Source of the DNA: Pantoea trifolii
GTDB lineage: Bacteria > Pseudomonadota > Gammaproteobacteria > Enterobacterales > Enterobacteriaceae
DNA length: 64,000 nt
NCBI RefSeq assembly: GCF_024506435.1
Contig: NZ_JANIET010000001.1
Span: forward strand, 3,100,001 to 3,164,000
Direction: 5' to 3'
The notes below the pieces were generated by a model. It had not been told where the DNA came from. It saw nothing but the letters and a program-made list of their open reading frames with translations, and searched no databases. Shown here piece by piece: positions 42,501 to 50,435 of the stretch. A program made the translations under genes and the position numbers. Positions within the stretch are counted from its first letter, which is position 1, and every line of letters begins with the position of its first letter.

Positions 42501-43395
42501 AACGCAAGCATTGTTCAGCCTGTGGTTTAAGCAGAACCCGAATGACAATGATCTGCTTCCTATTGAATTGAAGACCATATTCACAAAGCTGTGCGATTTA
42601 CAGATAGATCAATTCCGCCATGCCCGGGTGCTGCTGGGTTCACGGCTTATCGCATTTTTCCGCGTGGATCGCCCGTGGACCGAACAGCACCTGTTGCCCT
42701 TGTTTAGCTGGAGCAATCCCGTCGAAGCAAAAGCCGTGTGGGAAGGTTTCCTCTGGTCGCCGCGCCTGTATCAGCCTTTGTTGACAGCCTTCAAGTTGCA
42801 GTTCCTGGAGAGCGCAAACCACTATGATGATCTTGGCGAGCACCGCCAGCAATTCGCAACCTTACTAACTTACGCTGCACTGGGCCCGACCAAGGGTTAC
42901 ACCGTGGAAGAGTTCCGAGCAGCGATTGGCGCGCTTCCACAAGAAGGTCTGGAGGTATGCGCGCAAGCGCTCTACCAAGCGCTTGAAGGTACTGCCAATC
43001 AGAGTGAGGACTATTGGAAAAATCGTGCCCAGCCATTCTGGCAACAGATCTGGCCAAAATCCCGTGACCTGGCTACCCCACGCATCTCCGAGTCATTAAC
43101 TCGTATGGTCATTTCAGCCCGTGGTGAATTCCCGGCGGCTTTGAAGGCGGTGCAGGACTGGCTGCATCCGATCGCACACTCGGATTACGTCGTTCACCTT
43201 TTGCATGAGTCTGGGATATGCAGCCGGTATCCTGCCGACGCACTGGACCTGCTGAATACAGTGATTGCCGACCAACAGTGGAGTCCCCAGGAATTGGGAC
43301 AGTGCTTAGATCAAATCGAGCAAGCTGCAATCCAGCTTGGGCAAGATGCCCGTTACCATAGATTAAGGGAATACCTACGAAGGCGCGGCAGGTGA
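39580..43395 (+). CDS. Large SIR2-domain protein, candidate antiphage NADase
   Basis: A 1271-residue protein with an N-terminal SIR2_2 domain: GAGIS (28-32), TTNFD (N127, D129), catalytic His H166 in VYLHG, and IVCFVGYSINDPVL. The other 1000 residues are helical and probably form the sensor; the C-terminal family may be DUF4020, from memory. In defence sirtuins (DSR1, DSR2) the SIR2 domain depletes NAD+ when a phage protein is sensed. The length is close to that of DSR1. AAGGAA precedes the ATG. The GC content is nearer to the chromosome than that of the surrounding genes. It appears to be a single-gene system. Confidence 0.83.
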   Translation: MQFIINGPDIPDALLQAHEEGRVVFFCGAGISYPAGLPGFKGLVEQIYRLTGTTLSEIEREVFERGQFDATLDLLERRLPGQRMAVRRALAKALKPKLRRRGAIDTQAALLRLAHNREGAVRLVTTNFDRTFHVAAKRTGLTFSAYAAPMLPIPKNSRWDGLVYLHGLLPEKSDDTALNRLVITSGDFGLAYLTERWAARFVSELFRNYIVCFVGYSINDPVLRYMMDALAADRMLGEVTPQAWSLGDCEPGQEHRKTIEWEAKGVTPILYTVPAGTYDHSALHQTLHAWADTYRDGVQGKEAIVVKHALAHPQDSTRQDDFVGRMLWALSDKSGLPAKRFADHNPAPPLDWLLEAFSDERFQYSDLPRFQVPPHIEVDTKLRFSLIRRPASYDRAPQILLASGGAINSQWDDVMFHIARWLVRYLDDPRLIIWIAERGGQMHDRWPFLIEHELDRFSALEQDRKTSERDEILLHAPKAIPGSLMSTLWRLLLSGRLKSSWRDHDLYRWQRRLKREGLTTTLRLELRELLSPMVALKKPFRLSGDDQNSLYGPMRIRQLVDWQLVLAADHVHSVLIDLADESWKLALPYLVEDFQLLLRDALDLLREMGDADDRSDRSHWDLPSITEHWQNRGFRDWVSLIELLRDAWLVVRSNDSAIATRIALNWFELPYPTFKRLALFAASQDNSIPPEQWVNWLLAEGAWWLWSIETKREVFRLFVLQAQHLTGTAQDNLEAAILAGPPHEMYRDDLDAERWQDLVTHSVWLHLAKLSTSGLDLGASAAARLAEISTAYPQWQMATNERDEFSHWMSGTGDPDFEDSKDVDIAPRKRQELVQWLAKPMPHHHPLYEDTWCDVCRTRFFHSISALHKLSQDGLWPAGRWRVALQTWAEEGMVLRSWRYAAPLVQSMPDEVLQEIEHSVTWWMKAASNSISRHEEILLSLCRRVLELETGSGSYEIETYHPVGSAINHPIGHITQALFSLWFKQNPNDNDLLPIELKTIFTKLCDLQIDQFRHARVLLGSRLIAFFRVDRPWTEQHLLPLFSWSNPVEAKAVWEGFLWSPRLYQPLLTAFKLQFLESANHYDDLGEHRQQFATLLTYAALGPTKGYTVEEFRAAIGALPQEGLEVCAQALYQALEGTANQSEDYWKNRAQPFWQQIWPKSRDLATPRISESLTRMVISARGEFPAALKAVQDWLHPIAHSDYVVHLLHESGICSRYPADALDLLNTVIADQQWSPQELGQCLDQIEQAAIQLGQDARYHRLREYLRRRGR

Positions 43396-44109
43396 AAGTG
43401 ACACGCGTCGAGCAGCTTGTTCATCGCTATATAACTTTTATCTGCTGGTGATATTCGCCATTAATGGTCCGCTTCTAGCACTGAGCGGACCTGCTAGCTA
43501 AAGGGTACGCAATGAGCTAAGAGCGGAAGTGCCATGCAAAACCCTTAATATTAAGAAAAATTGTAAGCTCGATAATAATTGGGTCTAACGATTTATTTTC
43601 ACAATCTTTTATGATTACCAGTCGTGGTATTTTTATTTTTAGCCCATAGCCGAAATAATCATCTTTGCATTTCGAAATAAAAAATGACCAATAAAATCAG
43701 CCTCCTAAAAATGATTAGCAAGCTAATGTTTGTGAATAAATTAAATAGTCTTTTTATAAACAATGTTATGTTAAAATTCATTAGATGAACTTACTAAAAT
43801 TAAAATCAAAACATACTATTAAATTACAGTGTTACATTTTTTCTCATTCAGTTTAGGTTTTGTTGTAATGCTAAATACAACTTCAATAAAGCGCTTAATT
43901 TCATTAAGGTGTATACACGCAGTGGAAAAAATTGATGAGTAAATATTAGTTACATGTGGTGTTTATATCTGGTTAAATCTCGCCCCTGATTTACTTCTCA
44001 CTTAAAGTTAAAATGCCATCCAGATGGATTTCTTTAAAACAAACGTTCCATTGTTACTGGATTTTTAATAATTTAATTTTATTATTGTAATTTCAAAAGC
44101 GAGATTTAT
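43396..44109. other. Gene-free AT-rich stretch
   Basis: I see no gene, repeat or RNA that I can support in this 700-bp segment between the SIR2 gene and the next small gene. Confidence 0.5.
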
Positions 44110-44409
44110 ATGAGTAACATTGAAAATGTGAATAAAATCGAATCAGCACTAAAAGCAATAGATGACCTTGAAATATTAGCTAAATCAACAAGGCCAGCTG
44201 ATTTAAATGGTTTTTGTGGAGAGTATAATTACAAATGGAAAAATAAAGTCGATGAAGCAGTCGCTATAGTTGATGGGCCACTTAGCCCTGTTATTTTAAA
44301 GCTCGTGCCCTACTTACCCATCTTGCTTTCGATAATTAAATCTCTTCAACTGGGTGTTGAACAATCTTGTCAGGTTACAAATGCCGTCGAACATCCCAAA
44401 AGTGAGTGA
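44110..44409 (+). CDS. Small hypothetical protein
   Basis: A 99-residue protein (SNIENVNKIESALKAIDDLEILAK) with amphipathic helices and one hydrophobic segment (LSPVILKLVPYLPILLSIIKSL, about 59-80) that could enter a membrane. Not recognised. The ribosome site is weak. Could be an island effector or a chance frame in AT-rich DNA. Confidence 0.45.
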   Translation: MSNIENVNKIESALKAIDDLEILAKSTRPADLNGFCGEYNYKWKNKVDEAVAIVDGPLSPVILKLVPYLPILLSIIKSLQLGVEQSCQVTNAVEHPKSE

Positions 44410-44727
44410 ATAGTATTTCTTTTGGATGTGTATGGCTATAGTTAACTAGTAAGTTTTCTTTAGGTTTTTTCAATAATTTATTCATTCCTAACGAAATAAA
44501 ATAAGTTGCTTTTTATTGATTTTACATCAAAGAAAAACAAGGAGTTCTCTTTATTAATAAAATTATCCTATGATTAAAGGTTGATGTGGTTTCCAGAGCA
44601 TTGACACATGCAAAAAAATTAATAATTCATAAGTTGCGGCAAAGTAAAAACCAAAAAGAACTTTGAAGGAAACTAAACTTTACTTAGCAGTTTTCTTCAT
44701 TTTTAAAATACATTACTGGGATTTATC
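44410..44727. other. Gene-free AT-rich stretch
   Basis: No coding frame or structured element that I can support; it probably holds the promoter of the broken gene that follows. Confidence 0.45.
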
Positions 44728-45661
44728 ATGGCTCTCAATAAGTATTTTCACTTGAAAATTTTGACATTTACGCTGCTTTTACGGGGAGCTTATGTTCTTG
44801 GGCAGCTAAGTGTGACCTTTAGGAGGGCATAAGTACTTCGCTTGAACATTCTGGACTTTGTAATTTTAACGTCAAAAACAGATCTTTTAAGGTAACACCA
44901 ACCCAACAGGCAGCTTGCCTGACTAGAGAAGTGAAGCGACTGGGCATTATAGGTAACGAAACTATATCCCGTTTCTCAAAGAGCTATTTAGCGGGTCAGT
45001 GCCTTCAATTTCGAGGATGCAAGCTCTGCTTGATTCTCAGCAAATCAAAGCAGAAGATGTTGGCGGAGACCTCAATAGGCCCATTTCAGCTAACTACTTT
45101 ATAATCCACGACACCAGTGCTCCTAATTGCTCAGACATGGGAAAGTTAGCTTCTTGCGAAATACGCGGTGAGTTCCCATCAGATAGAGGTAATGCCAATT
45201 GGAACTACAATATTAATAATGGTGGTCATCCTAAAAAGTATCCGAATCGAGTGGATCATGTATTTACGAATCATATTGGCTCTTCAATTACCGAGGTGAA
45301 TTTAGCTGAACATATAGCAACGACGAAATTTGAATCATGTGTTGATGTGTCAGAAAAACTAAATCTTTTAGTAAGCGTGAAAAATATTCAACCTCGTGTA
45401 GGTGATCCCAAAATTCCCGACTCGGGAGCGAAAGTGAATGATTTTGAATCACCAAACCTAGGATTTACGAATCCGCAATATGAACGGCTAGCATTGATAT
45501 ATATAGTTGCGAGTTCACGCCGTGGTCAATGGTTGATCCCTGCCTTTCATGCAGAACTAGATCAGCACTACAAAGATGGACATGATGACCCACAAAAATT
45601 CAAGATGGAGGAGTTTAGCAAAGCAGGTCAGAAATATATAAAAAGTGTAACCTCACTTTAG
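44728..45661 (+). pseudogene. Broken amidase-like exported protein
   Basis: An ATG at 44728 begins a signal-like sequence (MALNKYFHLKILTFTLLL). The homologous continuation (CNFNVKNRSFKVTPTQQACL) lies in a second frame after an in-frame TAG at 44820, and the rest (SRMQALLDSQQIKAEDVGGD, from 44999) in a third. The long final piece has YFIIHDTSAPN and PAFHAELDQHYKDGHDDPQKF, in which the His, His and Asp could be the zinc ligands of an amidase_2/PGRP-type peptidoglycan amidase. The gene has therefore at least two frameshifts and a stop. Amidase identity is tentative. Confidence 0.6.
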
Positions 45662-45914
45662 GTTAGTGCAAACCTACAAAGATATCTGCAACTACTGCTT
45701 TTGGCACTCAGATGTCGCAGGCAATATCAAGAGTGCGGCAATGAGCGAAGAGCTGCCGTTCTTAATTGCCCTATAAGTAAATTGAGGAGTTGCCGACATG
45801 CTTTAAAGTTAATCAAAGCGGAGTTGTCCAATTTAAAAATCAGAAGATAAATTTAGGCCGGCGTAGTCAGATATGCCAACCTAAAGCTTATACTATCAAC
45901 TTATATTTTTTAGA

Positions 45915-47120
45915 TCATCTGCGTGGATAGCGAGGCAATTTTTTTTGCGCGATTAAAGTATCTATTGCGGACTGGGCGAGCCTATTTGAGATTGTCAGAT
46001 TAGCAGCTATGCTTCTATGTATGCCTTTTCCCCAGTTAGTTTTATTTCCTTCAGGCATTAAATCATAAACTTCATTAAGTAGCTTAGGGTTTATGATAGT
46101 TTTATGTGATACAATAATTTCACTCAACCGTTCCTGCATCAGTCTTTTTATTTTTCTTATCCCCACCAACAAACTGTCATTGTCATTATATTCTTTTGTG
46201 GCTGTGATGTTTTCCAGCTTATTATATATAAATAATCTTACGAGATTATAAACAGTAACTAAGGAAGAAAGTGATCTAGGATTGACTTCTTTTGAGGGTA
46301 ATTTATTTTTAACTTTGATGAGGAGTGCATCGGTGTAACCATAACTTTTCATTGAGCGCACATGCAATTTATACATAATACTAATTAATGAACAACTTCT
46401 TTTTGCAAGTGCTAAACTACGATTAAATATCAACTCGTCAGGAAAAGACTGTTTATGTGTTTGAATTGTGTGGCAACTTTCCTGAATCAGATTAAGTACA
46501 TGGTAAAATTTCATAAGTACAGAATCATTGCCAAATCCCGTCAAGTCAGACTGATTAGCATGAAAAATAATATAATTAGAGCTAGCTTCAAATCGTGATG
46601 TTATTGTTTTCAATGTAGATTGTGTTAGCGGGACATTCTGTGCACTAAATGCACTTATGAGCTCATCATTGAGCTTATAAAGCTCAATACAAAAGGCATC
46701 AATGCGTCTCTGGCAGTCGCTTGTGTGTATTAAAAGCAGCATGGCTTGCTGCCGTTCAGATGCAAATTTACCTATCAATAATGATGTGAAAAGCAATCCA
46801 CTTAATGTAAGTAATACTGATATAAAACGAGCAAACCCGACAGGAGTAAGATCCCCATAACCTAGCGTTGTAAATGTCACAAAACTGTAATAAATCGAAT
46901 CGATAAAGCCATCGGAATTATTTAACTTTCCAAAAAGCGTGATTAAAGTCGAAGCCAGCAATATAGCAATTATAGCACCTATAATTAAGTCAATGTATGT
47001 GGCCTTTTGAATTAACTTTCCGATCGTAGATGACAGTTCATATTTAACATCTGGTGGGTTGACTGATGATTCGTCATCATCAGAAATGAGATGTTCTGTT
47101 TGTAGTGGCATTTTTTTCAT
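45915..47120 (-). CDS. Two-TM potassium-channel-like protein
   Basis: With the start at 47120 (MKKMPLQTEHL) the protein has 401 residues: TM1 about 43-63 (LIIGAIIAILLASTLITLF), a pore helix and the selectivity filter TTLGYGD (84-90), TM2 about 96-118, then a 280-residue cytoplasmic helical domain that is not an RCK domain and that I do not recognise. The longer frame to 47228 adds a hydrophobic stretch without a start signal. Potassium channels with odd cytoplasmic sensors could act as effectors that depolarise the cell, but nothing in the sequence shows what opens this one. The gene is AT-rich, with no close partner. Confidence 0.8.
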   Translation of the reverse strand: MKKMPLQTEHLISDDDESSVNPPDVKYELSSTIGKLIQKATYIDLIIGAIIAILLASTLITLFGKLNNSDGFIDSIYYSFVTFTTLGYGDLTPVGFARFISVLLTLSGLLFTSLLIGKFASERQQAMLLLIHTSDCQRRIDAFCIELYKLNDELISAFSAQNVPLTQSTLKTITSRFEASSNYIIFHANQSDLTGFGNDSVLMKFYHVLNLIQESCHTIQTHKQSFPDELIFNRSLALAKRSCSLISIMYKLHVRSMKSYGYTDALLIKVKNKLPSKEVNPRSLSSLVTVYNLVRLFIYNKLENITATKEYNDNDSLLVGIRKIKRLMQERLSEIIVSHKTIINPKLLNEVYDLMPEGNKTNWGKGIHRSIAANLTISNRLAQSAIDTLIAQKKLPRYPRR

Positions 47121-47499
47121 AAGTAAAAAATTCCTTTTTAGAGATGAGTTATAAAATAGATAATGAAAAACCAGAACGAAAAGCAACTGTTCAAATTCAT
47201 TATGTGTTGACAGGGTCAAAATTGCCAAGCTCTGTTTAAGTTAATAACTGCCCAACCAATCCATTAAAAGCTTAAAGAGAGACCTAACGCAATCAACCAT
47301 CCACAATTTCCAGATGTTGTCAAACTGCGTTAGAAAACATTAAATATACATAATCGCACCGCATAAAAAGGGATATCGTGTCGATGCGGTTACGGTCTGA
47401 TGTCATGCATGCTTAAACTAGGCTTATTGTACTAATAACGCATTTTCTTCATGACAGTCAATACGCCAAAGAATACCATAATAGACTTAAACACGTGCC

Positions 47500-47727
47500 T
47501 TACAGCCGCCAAATCAAACTCATTCTGCCTTTAAGAATCACGCAAATCGCTATTGAGGTATCCCCATTCAATACTGAGCCATCTTCGTTCGATGGTTTCT
47601 GCAACGCATTCTTCGTAAATTTATTGTTCAACTCCCAAGTCGGTATCGGAAGGTTAAGTGCAATGTCGAGCCGGTCAAAACATTGGCGGCCTAGCCAAAC
47701 CCAGAATTGTGGATCAATATGCTTTGG
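47500..47727 (-). pseudogene. Coding relic, unidentified
   Basis: The minus strand holds 75 codons without ATG, ending at TAA: HIDPQFWVWLGRQCFDRLDI, then LNLPIPTWELNNKFTKNALQ and ICVILKGRMSLIWRL. Composition looks like real protein, unlike the overlapping plus-strand frame. It has a stop upstream at 47728 and no start, so I read it as the 3' remains of a gene. Not recognised. Confidence 0.35.
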
Positions 47728-48093
47728 CTAAAACAAGCTACTCCAGAAACTTCGGCTTTAGGCATGAAGCGGACGCGTAAGTTAGAAGAGCTATGAGCGA
47801 ACAGCTACTGTCCGCAGTTATTCTAAATAGATGGAGAATCAGCTAATGAAGCCGCGGATTTGCTAACACGGAGCAGGCTACTTCATATTCTATGATTTAA
47901 CACCTTTTACCGCCTCTATTTGAAACTGACGATGTTGACGGATTTAACATGGGTCACTCCCTTGAATAGTTATCTCAGACGATGGCACATGAGCGCGTTG
48001 GATTATCTATCCTGCCTGATTGAATCACTTTTTTGCATGCATTTCATTAAAGGTATTGCTCATTCTGCCGATTCAACGATGAGAGCTATGTAA

Positions 48094-48219
48094 TTAATCG
48101 GAGCGCCGGAACCAGTTAACAACTGGTGGGCGCCGGGAGACGCGGATGCCGATGGTGAAGGGGTTTATCTTGGCCTTAACCACCCACGCCGCATGTTACA
48201 GCCACGCCAGACGGATTGA
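48094..48219 (+). pseudogene. 3' relic of a gene before leoBC
   Basis: A 41-codon open frame without a start ends GLNHPRRMLQPRQTD and begins GAPEPVNNWWAPGDADADGE. Its GC content and composition are those of a conserved protein end, and differ from the AT-rich DNA before it. It stops 17 bp before leoBC and shares the higher GC with it, so it may mark the edge of a transferred segment. Not recognised. The rest of 47728-48093 shows no gene. Confidence 0.4.
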
Positions 48220-48236
48220 TTTGAAAAGGATGCTGA

Positions 48237-50435
48237 ATGTCTGTTGCCAGTGAGACCTCCGCACAGGTCTATAAAAAAATCTCGCAGGAAGTAGAACGGA
48301 TTATCGACAACCTGACTCTGCCTGTAAATGACCCTTCCCTAAAAAAAGCTAATAGCAATGCCCGCCTTCAACTGGGGTGTTTCCAGACGCGGCTGGACGA
48401 GGCAATCGACAGCCTGAGTTCTAACGCCGAGTGGGAAACTTTCACCATCGCCTTTTACGGGGAAACAAATGCGGGGAAATCAACGGTCATCGAGGCGCTG
48501 CGCATCCTGCTTAAAGAGGAAACCAAACTCGCCAGGCAGGCAGATTTTCGTCAGTTTCAGCAGCAGCACGATCTCTCACCTGAGGCGCTTGAAAATGCTG
48601 ACCGGGCTTTAAAAGAAAACGAAGCATTGGCAATCTCTCTCAGTCAGGCTCTGGCGGAGGTGCGAGGGCGATATTTAGATCGCGAAGCTGAACTCGGGAA
48701 AGAGTTGTCGCAGCTGAGCGTGTTGATTGAGGATCAGAAGAAGCGCTGGTCCGTGATACGCCGGCTGCTGGCTCTGTGGATATCATCACCAGAGCAAAAG
48801 CAGCAGCTACAGGTGAAGAAACAGCAGCAGGCATTAGAGGCAGAAATTCGTCAGGAGACACAATCGCTTGCCGTGCAGCAAGCGGACTGTGATGCACAAC
48901 GGCAAACGATGTTGAAGCAGCGCGCGCGGTTGGATGAAAAGTTTGCCGAACTGAACGCGCTGGCGGACGGTGAAATCATCGGTACGGGTATGTCCGATTT
49001 CACCTTAGACGCCACTCTCTATCCTTTTGAGTCATGCGGTCATCGCTTTGCCCTGCTGGACGTACCCGGTATTGAAGGTAAGGAGAGCAAGGTGCGCGAG
49101 CAAATACAGCGGGCGGTCGAGAAAGCGCACGCCGTTTTTTACGTCACTAGTAAAGCCACGGCGCCACAGAAAGGTGATGAAGCCAATCCCGGGACACTGG
49201 AGAAAATCAGGACACATCTCAATGCGCAGACTGAAGTCTGGACGCTGTTTAATAAGCGTGTAACGAATGCTATGGCCCTCGGAAGTTCCCTGGTTAACGA
49301 GGATGAAGCGCAGAGTCTTCAGGATCTGGACGAGAAAATGCGCGAGCAGTTGGGTGACAACTATCGTCAAACGCTGGTTGTCAGCGCCATGCCTGCGTTT
49401 CTCAGTCTGGCCGAACATTTGGTCCCCTGCGGGTCCAACGCGAAGAGTCGCGATAAGTTCCTGAAAGCCTTTACCCCGGAAGAATTGCTCGAAAAAACGG
49501 GCATTTCAGCGCTTGCGCGCGTTCTGACCCAACAGCTTGTCGCCGACAGCAAGGCAAAAATTACTCGATCGAACACACAGAAAACCAGCGTTGTGCTGGA
49601 TGATATTGCTGCACAGGTAAGTGCGCTGCAGTCGGACACCTACGCAAAAATTGCCCGACAGCTTAATGAGGACAAAAACAGCGCACACAAGCAGCTTGAT
49701 CACGCACTGAAATCACTGCGGCAGCGTCTGATTGACCGCGCGGAGGAGAGCGTTAGCCGGTTCCGCAACCAGGCGCGCGAACGTATCTATAAAGTGATTG
49801 ACGGTGATATCAGTAATGATCGCTTCAAAAGTGAGCTGGAGGCATCGATCAGCCTGGAGCACGGTTCGCTTGAAAAGTTGCTTCCAGGAGTACTGAAAGC
49901 CGAACTTGAGCGCTTTCAATTAGAGATCAGTGACATTGTTGCGCAATTTCAGCAGCACGCCCGCGGGATCCTCAAAACTTTCTCACGCCTCCTGACGCAC
50001 AAATTCAGCAGCAATATTCCCCTCACGATTGATATCGATAACGGCATCAATGTCACGGGCCTTCTGGCGACACTCGCGGGCGGCGCGCTGCTTTTCTGGA
50101 ATCCCGCCGGATGGCTTGTCCTTGGCCCGGCGCTGGCGAACCTGGCATTTGCGGCCTACAAAGCCCTGCGCAGCATGATCAGCTCCAGTTACAAAATGTC
50201 GCAGCAGAAGCAGTCCGCTGACAAAAATCTCAGCAACGTGGCGGCCCACATGAACGATGCCATTGTCGACGGCATTCAGAAAGCCTTCCCGGAGCTGCAG
50301 GAGAAGATCGCTGAGATTAAAGACATGCTGGAGGAGCCTGTGAAACAGGTATCGGGCATCAATAAGATCCTGATCCAGGCCGCGGCCGGATTACGCCTTT
50401 TATCCACTGAAATTGATTTTTCTGGAGCGAAATAA
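48237..50435 (+). CDS. leoBC: Dynamin-like GTPase LeoBC (Eleos system)
   Basis: A 732-residue dynamin-family protein. Walker A is GETNAGKS (75-82, K81) and switch II is DVPG starting at D275; a long coiled coil (about 100-250, rich in Gln and Glu) is inserted between them, which is unusual. The base-binding motif is FNK. A hydrophobic paddle (LLATLAGGALLFWNPAGWL, about 610-630) suggests membrane binding. The partner LeoA starts in the stop codon. LeoA with a fused LeoBC forms the Eleos antiphage system, recognised here from gene order, lengths and the LeoA sequence. Mechanism is not settled; membrane action is inferred from the family. Confidence 0.83.
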   Translation: MSVASETSAQVYKKISQEVERIIDNLTLPVNDPSLKKANSNARLQLGCFQTRLDEAIDSLSSNAEWETFTIAFYGETNAGKSTVIEALRILLKEETKLARQADFRQFQQQHDLSPEALENADRALKENEALAISLSQALAEVRGRYLDREAELGKELSQLSVLIEDQKKRWSVIRRLLALWISSPEQKQQLQVKKQQQALEAEIRQETQSLAVQQADCDAQRQTMLKQRARLDEKFAELNALADGEIIGTGMSDFTLDATLYPFESCGHRFALLDVPGIEGKESKVREQIQRAVEKAHAVFYVTSKATAPQKGDEANPGTLEKIRTHLNAQTEVWTLFNKRVTNAMALGSSLVNEDEAQSLQDLDEKMREQLGDNYRQTLVVSAMPAFLSLAEHLVPCGSNAKSRDKFLKAFTPEELLEKTGISALARVLTQQLVADSKAKITRSNTQKTSVVLDDIAAQVSALQSDTYAKIARQLNEDKNSAHKQLDHALKSLRQRLIDRAEESVSRFRNQARERIYKVIDGDISNDRFKSELEASISLEHGSLEKLLPGVLKAELERFQLEISDIVAQFQQHARGILKTFSRLLTHKFSSNIPLTIDIDNGINVTGLLATLAGGALLFWNPAGWLVLGPALANLAFAAYKALRSMISSSYKMSQQKQSADKNLSNVAAHMNDAIVDGIQKAFPELQEKIAEIKDMLEEPVKQVSGINKILIQAAAGLRLLSTEIDFSGAK

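Noticed and set aside
47495..47731. Plus-strand 78-codon frame MPYSRQIK...
   Set aside because: The minus strand over the same bases has a more protein-like composition, and the plus frame has no ribosome site.
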